In this document: positions 33,781 through 42,369 of the stretch, one piece after another
How positions within the stretch are numbered: the stretch's first letter is position 1
Layout of the letters: every line of letters begins with the position of its first letter
Source of the DNA: JAIXWP01 sp046309775
GTDB lineage: Bacteria > Bacteroidota > Bacteroidia > Flavobacteriales_D > Sanyastnellaceae
Length of the DNA: 64,000 nucleotides
Assembly: GCA_046309775.1 (NCBI GenBank)
Contig: JBKCOM010000203.1
Location: 1 to 64,000 of the forward strand
Direction: 5' to 3'
Position numbers and translations under genes: made by a program
Notes under the pieces: generated by a model
Seen by the model: the letters and a program-made list of their open reading frames with translations, nothing else
Database searches by the model: none
What the model was told of the DNA's origin: nothing

Positions 33781-35958
33781 ATGAAACTCAAGTTTAAAAG
33801 CCTTGTAACCTTTTTTGTTTTAATCGTCGCAGCCTGTATTGGTATGGGCTTGTTATTCTCTTATCGCGTTTATTCGACATCCAAACAGCAATTGTCTAGT
33901 ATTACTGTTTCAACAAAGCAAAAAGCACATGCATTTGAGCTGGCAAAAAAGGTTTTGATTCTCGAGAAAAATTCGAAAGAAAGGAAAATTTCCGAGGCTG
34001 AAATGAAGGACTTGAAAGCACTTATTTTTCGGTGGGACCTAGCACAAAAGGCTTTAGTAAATGGAGACGAATCTTTTGGTCTTGTTCGTCCAGACTCAAA
34101 ACAGTTGGTGAGTGCGATTCAATCCACTTCTGAATCCTATGTGGCAGTTGTACACGGCACAAAAGAACTATTATATGGTCCTACACCATGGGATGAAGAG
34201 AAGGTTCGAGTGGTTAACGAACATGTAGAAGCATACGCAGACAAAGTAAACGACCTAATTGTTCTTGTTAATAAGGAAAGTGATAGCCTTCTAAGTGTGA
34301 ATCTAATTTCGCTTTGTATTTTAAGCATTATAGGAGTGTTAGGAGTTCTCGGTGGTGCCTTAATTTTGATTCGTCCTTTGGTTAGAAAGGTGGTAGAAGC
34401 AGATATGGTAAAAGAAACGGCTACGGGTGAACTCGAGTCTGTGAGAAGTGAAAAGATAGATTTCTTGAGCCATCTAAGCAACGAATTAAGGTCACCACTA
34501 AATGGCATTATTGGCATGTCAGACTTGCTTCTGAAAACAAAACTGGACGAAGAACAAATAAGATATAGTAAAAGTATTCGAACGGGTTCGGCTCGATTGA
34601 TGGATATCATTACGGATATCGGCGATCATGCAAGAATGGAAACTGGTGAGTTGGAAATTGAGAAGGATAGTTTTGAATTCACTGATACCATGGAGCAAGT
34701 GATGGACCTCATGCGACCATTGGCAATGGAGAAAGGCCTAGAACTCGTGCTTGACGTTGATCAGCGAATTCCATTAAGACTCATACAGGACGAGAGGAGA
34801 TTGCGACAGGTGCTCATAAGCATTGTCAAAAATGCCATTAAATTCACAGAAAGAGGTGAGGTGGTAACTCAGGTGGAGCTACTCAATCAAGAAAGCGGAT
34901 TCGTTCAGCTAAAGTTTAGCATCGCGGATACGGGAATCGGAATGGACGCCCACAAACAAAGAAGGTTGTTCAGTATTTCTTCTAATTCTAGTGATGAGGT
35001 GAATGCTGGCTCCGGTACTGGATTGGGTTTATTTATTTCAAAAAAACTTATTGATAAAATGGGAGGGCGCATTTGGGTAGACAGCGCTCCAAGCAAGGGA
35101 ACGAAAGTGTCATTTACATTGGTGGCCGAGTCTGAGGGGACAATAGCATTATCCAAAATATCATCACTAAATGGTAAGAAAGCACTGATTGTGGACGATA
35201 ATAAAACAAATCTGAAGATTCTAGTCAAACAACTCAGTTCGTATGGCATTCAAGCCATACCGTTCAATAGTCCCGATCTTGTTGAGGATATGATCGGTAG
35301 TCTTACCCGATTCGATTTTGCGATTATAGATATGGAAATGCCCAAGGTTACTGGAGTTTCTTTAGCAGAGAAAATTAGGGAAAAGTACCCTCGAGAAGTG
35401 TTGCCCATGATCGCCATCAGCCAGTCTGGCAATAAAGTTTTTCAGGATAAGGGAATTCTCTTCGATGCATATCTTACAAAGCCAGTTAAAATGGCGAAAT
35501 TGCTTGAAATCCTTGTGTCAATCCTCGATCACAAAACGTTTGATACGCCGATACGAGGTCAGCACGAAGGTGCGTTTTCTAAGAATCATTTGAATATTCT
35601 AGTCGCGCATGGAAATGAATTGACACGAGCAGTTGCCGTTAAAAATTTATCACTGATGGGCCATAAATGCTCCGAAGCAAATAGTGGGGACCAAATCATT
35701 GAGTTGACGGCAAAATCGAATTATGATCTCTTGCTCGTGGATACAGAGGTGCAGGAGTTGAAAGGTTTGGAAGCAATAAAAAAATTAAGACAAATTACTA
35801 GAGATGAAAAAATGCCCCTCATTGTCGGACTTGTTGATAATCCAGAACTAGATAAGAAGAAAGTCAACCTTCTCGGAGTGGATGCCTTGCTCCATCGAAA
35901 AATAGATACTGAGGAAGTTCAAAAAACCATCGAAGAGTGGTTTGAAGTTCCTAGTTGA
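33781..35958 (+). CDS. Degenerate hybrid histidine kinase lacking the acceptor His
   Basis: 725 aa. Helix 1 (~8-28) and helix 2 (~180-200) flank a periplasmic sensor. The HisKA-like region reads FLSHLSNELRSPLNG, so the canonical acceptor position is N234 instead of His. A His at 231 lies three residues early. HATPase_c keeps its N box (VKNAIKFTE), DTGIGM and GSGTGLGLFISK, so ATP binding looks intact. Receiver 1 keeps D517 (IIDMEMPKVTG) and Lys (LTKPVK). Receiver 2 keeps D654 (LLVDTEV), but the acidic pair is replaced by Ala-His (LVAHGNE). It may act as a pseudokinase partner of the intact kinase next door. That role is inferred. Confidence 0.88.
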   Translation: MKLKFKSLVTFFVLIVAACIGMGLLFSYRVYSTSKQQLSSITVSTKQKAHAFELAKKVLILEKNSKERKISEAEMKDLKALIFRWDLAQKALVNGDESFGLVRPDSKQLVSAIQSTSESYVAVVHGTKELLYGPTPWDEEKVRVVNEHVEAYADKVNDLIVLVNKESDSLLSVNLISLCILSIIGVLGVLGGALILIRPLVRKVVEADMVKETATGELESVRSEKIDFLSHLSNELRSPLNGIIGMSDLLLKTKLDEEQIRYSKSIRTGSARLMDIITDIGDHARMETGELEIEKDSFEFTDTMEQVMDLMRPLAMEKGLELVLDVDQRIPLRLIQDERRLRQVLISIVKNAIKFTERGEVVTQVELLNQESGFVQLKFSIADTGIGMDAHKQRRLFSISSNSSDEVNAGSGTGLGLFISKKLIDKMGGRIWVDSAPSKGTKVSFTLVAESEGTIALSKISSLNGKKALIVDDNKTNLKILVKQLSSYGIQAIPFNSPDLVEDMIGSLTRFDFAIIDMEMPKVTGVSLAEKIREKYPREVLPMIAISQSGNKVFQDKGILFDAYLTKPVKMAKLLEILVSILDHKTFDTPIRGQHEGAFSKNHLNILVAHGNELTRAVAVKNLSLMGHKCSEANSGDQIIELTAKSNYDLLLVDTEVQELKGLEAIKKLRQITRDEKMPLIVGLVDNPELDKKKVNLLGVDALLHRKIDTEEVQKTIEEWFEVPS

Positions 35959-35961
35959 GTC

Positions 35962-36978
35962 TTATCGAATATTATTTTTGTTCAGCCAAGACCTATATAA
36001 ACTCGCATACCGCTGATGTTGCGCGTAATCTTTTGCGAAATTATGAAGTCCTGTGCCTCCGGGCTGGGCACACATAAAAATATACTCATGGCTTTCTGCG
36101 TCAAGAACTGCGTCGAGGTACAGCGGTTCGACCATGAAAATGGGCCCGGGAGGAAGTCCTTTATTTTTATATGTATTGTAGGGAGAGTCAACGCTCAAAT
36201 CTTTATTGTAGATGCGCTGCGTTTTTTTCATATTAAGTGCGAATGTAATAGTCGGATCGGCCTCCAGCGCCATTTTCTTCTTGAGTCGATTTAAGTATAG
36301 TCCTGCAATTTTTGGTGCTTCGCTCTTTGTAACGGCTTCACCTTTCACGATAGATGCTAGGGTATATACTTCGGATACCTTGAGACCGCGTGTCTGGGCT
36401 TTTTTCAAACGCTCCTCGCTCCAGTATTCGTTGGAAATTTCTATCATTTTTTCCATGAACGTGTTAGGAGTTATGTTCCAAAATAGCTCATAGGTATTTG
36501 GTAAAATGAGCGTCATAGCTTCCTCCGCTCTTAAATTTTTCGATTGCAACAATTCATTCGAAAGCATGGCCTGAATAAATGATGTTGAATCAAACTTGAG
36601 CTGCTCATCAAGGGTGGCCGCGAGCTGATACACATTCCTAACACCATCTACTTTCACCAGCAGTGGCTCTTGCAAACCCGCTCTGAATTTATTTATTAGG
36701 GAATTAGTCGAAATTCCATTTGGTATTTTGTAACGTCCTGATTTGAAATTATGGACTGACTTCAATTTTAATAGTAAATCAAAAGACTTGATGTCAGTGA
36801 TTATAGAATCGTCAATTAATTGCGGTACAAGCTCTTCAGGCGCAATATCGTCGATGATGTAGATGATTTTTTCCTTTGCTGCAAAGCCTCCTTGCTTGGA
36901 GGACATCAATCGATAACCAAGAAAAGCCATCAAAATCAAAACAACACCTATTACTAAAAAAAATCCCTTCTTTTTCAT
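35962..36978 (-). CDS. mltG: Endolytic murein transglycosylase MltG
   Basis: Inner-membrane enzyme that cleaves nascent peptidoglycan glycan strands, ending their elongation. The N-terminal helix (5-25, FFLVIGVVLILMAFLGYRLM) anchors it. The YceG domain includes LASIVKGEAV, LEADPTITFAL and SPYNTYKNKGLPPGPI. The Glu of KGE aligns with E. coli E218, the catalytic residue. The nearby Glu of the usual VEKE is Lys here. At 338 aa it is full length. The start ATG overlaps the TAA of the upstream GNAT gene (TAATG), so the two are co-translated. It converges on the hybrid kinase with a 3-bp gap. Confidence 0.93.
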   Translation of the reverse strand: MKKKGFFLVIGVVLILMAFLGYRLMSSKQGGFAAKEKIIYIIDDIAPEELVPQLIDDSIITDIKSFDLLLKLKSVHNFKSGRYKIPNGISTNSLINKFRAGLQEPLLVKVDGVRNVYQLAATLDEQLKFDSTSFIQAMLSNELLQSKNLRAEEAMTLILPNTYELFWNITPNTFMEKMIEISNEYWSEERLKKAQTRGLKVSEVYTLASIVKGEAVTKSEAPKIAGLYLNRLKKKMALEADPTITFALNMKKTQRIYNKDLSVDSPYNTYKNKGLPPGPIFMVEPLYLDAVLDAESHEYIFMCAQPGGTGLHNFAKDYAQHQRYASLYRSWLNKNNIR

Positions 36979-37505
36979 TATTTGGAAAGTTCCATTTGAA
37001 TGGCTTTCTTATTTCTAAAATAGCGCATCCCTGTTTTGGTAAATTTATTTTTTTCAAAAATTCGAATGCTCGGTTCGTTATCTACGTGCACCAAACAATG
37101 CAGCTTTTGCAGTGGGAGGGTATCGAACGCAAATTCGATAAACGAGGTCAAACTATCCCCAGCATATCCCATCCCTCTTCGAGATTTATCTCCAATGAGA
37201 ATTCCGATGCCAGCCGATCTTTTATTGGAATTATAATCAAACAGGTCTAGGGCTCCGATGGGTGTGTCCTGCTCCTTTAGACAAATTATCCACCTCATTT
37301 GATTTTGTTCAAACACATTGGTGCTGGATTTAATGAACTCAATGATTTCGGCTTTTGTAAACGGACCAGGAGTAGAAGTTACTTCCCATAGCTCAGGATC
37401 ATTTTCCCATGCTAAGATGTGATTGGTATCTTTGAGTGATACTGGGCGTAAGTATATTTTTTTACCAGGAATCATCGACTGAAATTGATTTGTTTCGAGC
37501 ATCAC
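36978..37505 (-). CDS. GNAT acetyltransferase, RimJ/RimL type
   Basis: 175-aa GNAT protein. It has LRPVSLKDTNHILAWENDPELW at the start, GIGILIGDKSRRGMGYAGDSL as the CoA-binding motif A, and KLHCLVHVDNEPSIRIFEKNKFTKTG as motif B. The RimJ/RimL subgroup acetylates protein N-termini or small molecules. The target is unknown. Two adjacent ATGs (37505 and 37502) can serve as start. It overlaps the mltG start by one base. Its leader contains the remnant of a CoA-binding gene whose promoter region may now drive this pair. Confidence 0.85.
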   Translation of the reverse strand: MMLETNQFQSMIPGKKIYLRPVSLKDTNHILAWENDPELWEVTSTPGPFTKAEIIEFIKSSTNVFEQNQMRWIICLKEQDTPIGALDLFDYNSNKRSAGIGILIGDKSRRGMGYAGDSLTSFIEFAFDTLPLQKLHCLVHVDNEPSIRIFEKNKFTKTGMRYFRNKKAIQMELSK

Positions 37506-37518
37506 TAGGGTGCAGCCT

Positions 37519-37650
37519 TCAACTTTTAATGCCTAATGGAATTGCTATGTGTCCCTTATTAATCAATGCGTGCATAGCCTTATACCTATAACGATCAGGA
37601 TTATTAGAGGTGCCAATAACAACTGTAACTTTATTCGCTGCTTCCATCAT
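37519..37650 (-). pseudogene. N-terminal fragment of a CoA-binding (CoA_binding_2) protein
   Basis: On the minus strand an ATG at 37650 opens 43 codons. They include KVTVVIGTSNNPDRYRYKAM and end HIAIPLGIKS before TGA. This matches the start of small CoA-binding-domain proteins of ~120 aa: a Rossmann strand, a G-x-S-x-x-P-x-R-Y loop, a helix, then the second strand with KGH-x-(I/V)-x-P-(I/V)-G-x-K. The remaining two-thirds is missing, and the GNAT gene begins 14 bases after the stop. I infer a deletion that left the 5' part as an untranslated or decoy leader. A short functional peptide is possible but less likely. Confidence 0.7.
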
Positions 37651-37687
37651 TGCGCAAAGATGCAAGAAATATTAGAGTCAATATGAT

Positions 37688-37695
37688 TACTTTTG
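37688..37695 (+). promoter_or_regulatory. -7 element of the Wza-like/rfbC pair
   Basis: TACTTTTG matches TAnnTTTG and lies 18 bp before ATG 37714. A frame extending back to 37693 would start inside it, so 37714 is the better start. Confidence 0.6.
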
Positions 37696-37713
37696 GGGCA
37701 AATCTTACTTAAA

Positions 37714-38478
37714 ATGTGGCGTCTTATTGGTATTTTAATATTTCTTTCATCGGTATTGTCTTCTTGCAATATCAATAAAGACTTAATGTTCAAAACGAAT
37801 ACGGAGTTCGTATTCGATACGCTTCGCTTAGGAAATATTAACGCAGAATTCAAATTCGCCCCAAACGATATGTTTTCCTTCGATGTGCTTACAAGCGAAG
37901 GTAATGTGATTATCGAGGCCTCATCAGCAACTCAAGCCGTTTTTATGCCGTCCTCTCGAAGCGTATACAACCAATACATGATTCGACCTGACGGCTACGC
38001 AGAACTTCCAATCGTTGGCGAAGTTCTTATGTCGGGGTTAAGCATTTCTGAGGCACAAGATTTATTAGCAGAAAAGTATGCTCAACAACTCGTGAATCCC
38101 TATGTCGTGGTTAGAGCTCTCAATCGCAGAGCGCTTGTATTCAATGGCGATGGAAGCACTGGTCGAGTAGTTGGTCTACTCGATAACAACACAAGATTGA
38201 TCGAGGTGATTGCCCTCGGTGGCGGGTTAGCAAGAAGAGCCAACGCCTCAAAAATCAAGGTCATCCGCAAGATAAATGACAAGGACGAGATTTACAACAT
38301 CGATTTATCAAAAATTGAAGGTATCACGGCTGCGAACATGGTCATCGAAAATGGAGATGTAATTTATGTTACTCCAACCCCAGACCTGATGCTTGGATTC
38401 ACTGAGGAAATACTCCCCACAGTCCGATTATTCTCGTCAATTTTGCTATTAACTATCGCTTTGGAAAGATTTAACTAA
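37714..38478 (+). CDS. Polysaccharide export lipoprotein, Wza-like
   Basis: Lipoprotein signal MWRLIGILIFLSSVLSSC. Next come a Poly_export domain (FAPNDMFSFDVLTSEGN and IRPDGYAELPIVGEVLMSGLSISEAQDLL) and an SLBB-like segment (RVVGLLDNNTRLIEVIALGGGL). A C-terminal hydrophobic helix (VRLFSSILLLTIAL) could cross the outer membrane, as in Wza. At 254 aa it is short for Wza but normal for Bacteroidota homologs. The usual partner Wzc kinase gene is absent here. rfbC follows 7 bp later. Confidence 0.88.
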   Translation: MWRLIGILIFLSSVLSSCNINKDLMFKTNTEFVFDTLRLGNINAEFKFAPNDMFSFDVLTSEGNVIIEASSATQAVFMPSSRSVYNQYMIRPDGYAELPIVGEVLMSGLSISEAQDLLAEKYAQQLVNPYVVVRALNRRALVFNGDGSTGRVVGLLDNNTRLIEVIALGGGLARRANASKIKVIRKINDKDEIYNIDLSKIEGITAANMVIENGDVIYVTPTPDLMLGFTEEILPTVRLFSSILLLTIALERFN

Positions 38479-38485
38479 GACTTCC

Positions 38486-39034
38486 GTGAAAATCACCAAG
38501 ACAAATTTTAAAGATCTACTCATTATTCAGCCAAATGTTTTTGGAGATGATAGAGGATATTTTTTCGAGTCCTTCAACGAAGCTCAATTTAGAGTTCAAA
38601 CAGGGCTGAATATCACTTTCGTTCAAGACAATGAAAGTATGTCGGCCAAAGGTGTATTGAGAGGCCTACATTTTCAAACACCTCCAAAGACTCAAGCCAA
38701 GCTAGTACGCGTTTCCAAAGGTTCCGTTCTCGACGTAGTAGTGGACTTAAGAATGACCCAGCCTACTTTTGGTCAGCATTTTAAAATAGTGCTTTCCGCA
38801 GAAAACAAAACGCAACTTTTCGTGCCCGAAGGATTCGCGCATGGTTTTGTGGTACTTGAAGAAAATTCAATCTTTTCGTATAAATGCACAAACTACTACA
38901 GCAAAGACCACGATAGATCGATGTTTTGGAACGATTCCGCTCTGGGCATTGACTGGGAAGTAGACAATCCCATCATCAGTCAAAAAGATGCAGAGGCCAA
39001 AGGCTTCGAACATTTTAAAGACATATTTTTTTAA
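38486..39034 (+). CDS. rfbC: dTDP-4-dehydrorhamnose 3,5-epimerase
   Basis: Cupin enzyme of dTDP-L-rhamnose synthesis. It begins with GTG (VKITKTNFKDLLIIQPNVFG) 7 bp after the Wza-like gene. Motifs FFESFNEAQF, LRGLHFQTPP with the catalytic His, VDLRMTQPTFGQH and FVPEGFAHGFVVL are all present. At 182 aa it has full length. rfbA, rfbB and rfbD are not nearby, so the rest of the pathway lies elsewhere. Pairing with an export protein suggests a rhamnose-containing or related deoxysugar polymer. Confidence 0.95.
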   Translation: MKITKTNFKDLLIIQPNVFGDDRGYFFESFNEAQFRVQTGLNITFVQDNESMSAKGVLRGLHFQTPPKTQAKLVRVSKGSVLDVVVDLRMTQPTFGQHFKIVLSAENKTQLFVPEGFAHGFVVLEENSIFSYKCTNYYSKDHDRSMFWNDSALGIDWEVDNPIISQKDAEAKGFEHFKDIFF

Positions 39035-39040
39035 AATAGA

Positions 39041-39985
39041 ATGAAGATATCTTTTCAAAATAAACAGTGGATGAAATATGCTTTAATTGCCATTATCGGG
39101 TGCGTGATTGGCGGCGGCGTGGTGTCGTTGGTGGCCTTCGACAGCAACAAGCGTGATGCGGAAGCTGATAGAGAATATCTTCAACATGTAAGTGAAAATT
39201 ATAGAATTTATGCTTTACCGCTTCCCGAGTCAGCAGACTTTTGTGGTGAGGCTGCTCCAATTGAAAAGTGGGATGTAGCCGAAAAGCTCGATCGCGAATT
39301 ACTCGTGAATTCCTACTGGCATTCTAATACATTACTCGCCATTAAGCGCTCTGCACGCTGGTTTCCTTTAATCGAAAAAGTGCTTAAAGAGGAGGGCGTT
39401 CCCGATGATTTCAAATACTTGGCCCTCGTTGAAAGTAATTTTACCAATGCCACTTCCCCCGCCGGAGCGGTGGGCTATTGGCAGTTTCTTGCCGAAACAG
39501 CCACCGAGTTTGGCCTAGAGGTAAACGACGAAGTAGACGAGCGATACCACGTAGAAAAAAGTACACGTGCCGCTTGCAAGTATTTTAAACAGGCCTACAA
39601 TAAGCTAGGCTCTTGGTCATTGGCTGCGGCTTCTTATAATATGGGAATGCTTGGGGTACAAAAACAAATGGATCGTCAAAAGCAAAACAACTACTACGAA
39701 TTATTGCTCAATGAGGAAACTTCGCGTTACGTTTTTCGCATTTTATCGATGAAAGAGATTGTCAACAATACAGATAAGTATGGGTTTGTAATTCGTCCAT
39801 CAGATATCTATGCTCCTATCGATTCGAAGGAGATTTCAATCAGCGGTCCAGTAGAAGACTTCGCAGCTTGGTGTCAGGAGTATGGAGTGAGTTACAAAGA
39901 CTTTAAAATTCTTAATCCTTGGTTGCGCCAATCTTATCTCAAAAATAAATCTGGCAAAACCTACGTGGTCAAGATTCCCGACTGA
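39041..39985 (+). CDS. Membrane-anchored lytic transglycosylase (SLT domain)
   Basis: An N-terminal signal anchor (KYALIAIIGCVIGGGVVSLVAF) is followed by an SLT domain. The catalytic Glu is in ALVESNF, and conserved GAVGYWQFLAETATEFGL and SWSLAAASYNMG follow. The C-terminal ~50 aa (VSYKDFKILNPWLR to TYVVKIPD) resemble a degenerate LysM or its MltD-type linker. It cleaves glycan strands in the periplasm with formation of 1,6-anhydro ends. It follows rfbC by 6 bp and overlaps the convergent CoA-transferase gene by 17 bp. Confidence 0.9.
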   Translation: MKISFQNKQWMKYALIAIIGCVIGGGVVSLVAFDSNKRDAEADREYLQHVSENYRIYALPLPESADFCGEAAPIEKWDVAEKLDRELLVNSYWHSNTLLAIKRSARWFPLIEKVLKEEGVPDDFKYLALVESNFTNATSPAGAVGYWQFLAETATEFGLEVNDEVDERYHVEKSTRAACKYFKQAYNKLGSWSLAAASYNMGMLGVQKQMDRQKQNNYYELLLNEETSRYVFRILSMKEIVNNTDKYGFVIRPSDIYAPIDSKEISISGPVEDFAAWCQEYGVSYKDFKILNPWLRQSYLKNKSGKTYVVKIPD

Positions 39986-41051
39986 TATACTCGAAAGCCA
40001 CGCTAGACAGGCGTTTAGTTATTGTGTTTTCTACAATTTCTTCTAAAGTCATTGATTTTCCAAGCGGCGAGTCGAGCACTTCATCGAGAGTTTTTACTTT
40101 ACCGGCAGGTATGTTTTCGCTTTCAAAAATCCTCATTAATTCCGAAGTCTCGCATCTTGAAAAAGCTTCGGACAAAAGGGTAAATAGTTCTTCTCGAATT
40201 TTTACGCGCGCTGTATTTTCTTGAAATCGATTATCAGAGGCAAGCGATTCAAGTTGCATGACTTTTACCAATGACTCAAACTGACGATCGCTACCAATCG
40301 CGAGCACAATATTGCCTCCGTCTTTGCAGCGCATCACTTCACCGTAAGGCGCAATATTGGGGTGCAGAGAACCCTGAGCGACTGGTACCTTTCCTGTCAT
40401 GAGATAGTTTGACGCTTGATTGGCCAACGACGCGATGCCCGCTTTTTCTAAAGAACATTTTACCAAAGCGCCTAGACCTGTTTTCTCTCTTTCGTAAAGC
40501 GCACATAGAATTGCTTCTTTCAATTGATGTGCTGCGAGAATATCCATCATGGCCACCGGCATCTTCAATGGCGCAGCATTTTTTTCTCCATTGATAGACA
40601 TGAATCCCGTCTCTGCTTGCAACACTACATCATAAGCCACACGTCCTGGATTGGAAATGAAACCGTATATTTCACCTATAATCAATTTTGAATTCATTAA
40701 GAAAAGAGAAGTAGGATCCAATCCAAATTTTTTGTCATCTCCTTCTTTGAAATTCATAATCACCACATCTTGTGAAGGTATCAAGTCATATACAAACTGC
40801 CTTTCCTGAGGATTTGAATAATCAAGGAGATGAACTGCTTTTTTATAATTGATAGAAGACCAATACGCACTTACAGCTGTGTTTTTCGATTCGCCATTTG
40901 CACGCCACGTTCGCGTAACATCGCCGCCCGTCTTTTTATTCTCAATTTTTATGACAGTAGCACCGAGTTCTGCAAAGAATGTAGCAACCGATGGCCCTGC
41001 TAGCACAGATGATAAATCGAGTACGCGGAGGTCTTTGAAAATGGGTTTCAT
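39969..41051 (-). CDS. CaiB/BaiF-type CoA-transferase (family III)
   Basis: 360 aa. The start MKPIFKDLRVLDLSSVLAGPSVATFFAELGATVIKIE is the family signature. GPSVAT, NYKKAVHLLDYSNPQER, a central region with VAYDVVLQAETGFMSINGE containing the probable catalytic Asp (AYDVVLQ), and a C-terminal SENIPAGKVKTLDEVL are present. Such enzymes move CoA between organic acids. The substrates cannot be read from sequence. It is third in the minus-strand run epimerase-photolyase-CoA-transferase with 14 bp to the photolyase. Confidence 0.88.
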   Translation of the reverse strand: MKPIFKDLRVLDLSSVLAGPSVATFFAELGATVIKIENKKTGGDVTRTWRANGESKNTAVSAYWSSINYKKAVHLLDYSNPQERQFVYDLIPSQDVVIMNFKEGDDKKFGLDPTSLFLMNSKLIIGEIYGFISNPGRVAYDVVLQAETGFMSINGEKNAAPLKMPVAMMDILAAHQLKEAILCALYEREKTGLGALVKCSLEKAGIASLANQASNYLMTGKVPVAQGSLHPNIAPYGEVMRCKDGGNIVLAIGSDRQFESLVKVMQLESLASDNRFQENTARVKIREELFTLLSEAFSRCETSELMRIFESENIPAGKVKTLDEVLDSPLGKSMTLEEIVENTITKRLSSVAFEYISRES

Positions 41052-41065
41052 GCCTCAAAAGTAAT

Positions 41066-42367
41066 TTATTCTTTCAAGGCTTTTTTAAAAGTTTCAAGAC
41101 ACCTGTTTCTGGCGAATGTATGTTCTACAATGGGCTTGGGATAGGCGGGCGTTCCATATTCGGGCACCCAGCGCTTGATGTATTTTTTTTCAGGATCAAA
41201 CTTTTCTGTTTGACTGGTTGGATTGAAAACACGAAAATAAGGCGCAGCGTCACATCCACTTCCTGCGGCCCATTGCCAGCCTCCGACGTTACTTGCCAAT
41301 TCGAAATCCAATAATTTTTTTGCAAAATAGCGTTCGCCTAGACGCCAATCGAGTAGAAGGTGTTTGGTTAGAAAACTCGCCACCACCATGCGCACACGAT
41401 TATGCATGAATCCTGTTTCATTGAGTTCGCGCATGCCCGCATCCACGATGGGATAACCTGTTTTTCCGGCACACCATTTTTCAAAAGCCTCTTTATCATC
41501 TCTCCATTCGATGCGGTCGTAAATAGGTTTGAACGCATTTTTTTCGCTATGAGGAAAGTGATGGATGATCATCTGATAAAAATCTCTCCATATCAATTCA
41601 TTCAACCATTTTTCGCTTGTCTTCAAGGCAATCTCTGTGAGCTCGCGAATGCTGATTGTTCCAAATCGCAAGTGCAGACTCAATCGAGTTGTGCCACGCA
41701 TAGATGGGATATCGCGTGTTTTTTCATAATTGACAATGATGTCTTTTGCCACGGCCCGCGAGGGAAATTCTGTATCTGTTTTTTCAAATCCCATGTCTTC
41801 CAACGTAGGAATAGGGAAGGGCTGATTTTTTATCAACGCATCAAAGTACTTCTCATTTGGATACGGCTTGTAGTGATAGGGCTTCAAATGAGACTTCCAT
41901 TTTCTACTATATGGAGTAAATACCGTGTATGGCTTACCGTCATCTTTTAATACTTCATCTTTCTCAAAAATCACATGGTCTTTGGCTCCTTTGAAGGAAA
42001 TATTTTTTTCTCCTAAAAAAGAAAACAGAAAAGCATCGCGTTCTTTCGCATACGACTCATAATCGCGGTTGGTCCACACTTGATGAATGTTGTACTCAGT
42101 GGTCAACTGCTCATACACTTCTTGAGGTGTAGAATAAAACACTCTCAAACTCGAACCAAGCGATTTTAATTCTGCAGCAAGCCTTGTCACTTCTTGATGC
42201 AAAAAATCAACACGACGATCACATTTATCATCGAGTTTGTCCAATATATTTTTATCAAAAATAAAAATGGGTTGCACCGGGGCACCCGACTTTAGCGCGT
42301 GATAGAACCCCGCATTGTCGTGAAGGCGCAAGTCGCGGCGGAACCAAAAAATTGTTGTGGCGTTCAT
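41066..42367 (-). CDS. phrB: Deoxyribodipyrimidine photolyase (class I)
   Basis: Light-driven repair of UV pyrimidine dimers. An N-terminal Rossmann antenna domain (TIFWFRRDLRLHDNAGF) is followed by the helical FAD domain. Within it are TRLSLHLRFGTIS, LIWRDFYQMI, TGYPIVDAGMRELNETGFMHNRVRM and NVGGWQWAAGSGCDAAPYF, which are the FAD and DNA contacts. The Trp positions of the electron-transfer chain appear kept. At 433 aa it is normal for CPD photolyases. It begins 2 bp after the epimerase gene, which often accompanies photolyases. This points to sunlit habitats. Confidence 0.95.
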   Translation of the reverse strand: MNATTIFWFRRDLRLHDNAGFYHALKSGAPVQPIFIFDKNILDKLDDKCDRRVDFLHQEVTRLAAELKSLGSSLRVFYSTPQEVYEQLTTEYNIHQVWTNRDYESYAKERDAFLFSFLGEKNISFKGAKDHVIFEKDEVLKDDGKPYTVFTPYSRKWKSHLKPYHYKPYPNEKYFDALIKNQPFPIPTLEDMGFEKTDTEFPSRAVAKDIIVNYEKTRDIPSMRGTTRLSLHLRFGTISIRELTEIALKTSEKWLNELIWRDFYQMIIHHFPHSEKNAFKPIYDRIEWRDDKEAFEKWCAGKTGYPIVDAGMRELNETGFMHNRVRMVVASFLTKHLLLDWRLGERYFAKKLLDFELASNVGGWQWAAGSGCDAAPYFRVFNPTSQTEKFDPEKKYIKRWVPEYGTPAYPKPIVEHTFARNRCLETFKKALKE

Positions 42368-42369
42368 AT

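Noticed and set aside
36300..36420. Possible loss of the MltG catalytic Glu (VKGE in place of VEKE)
   Set aside because: The second Glu, which aligns with the catalytic E218 of E. coli MltG by my count, is present. Only the first, non-catalytic Glu is changed.
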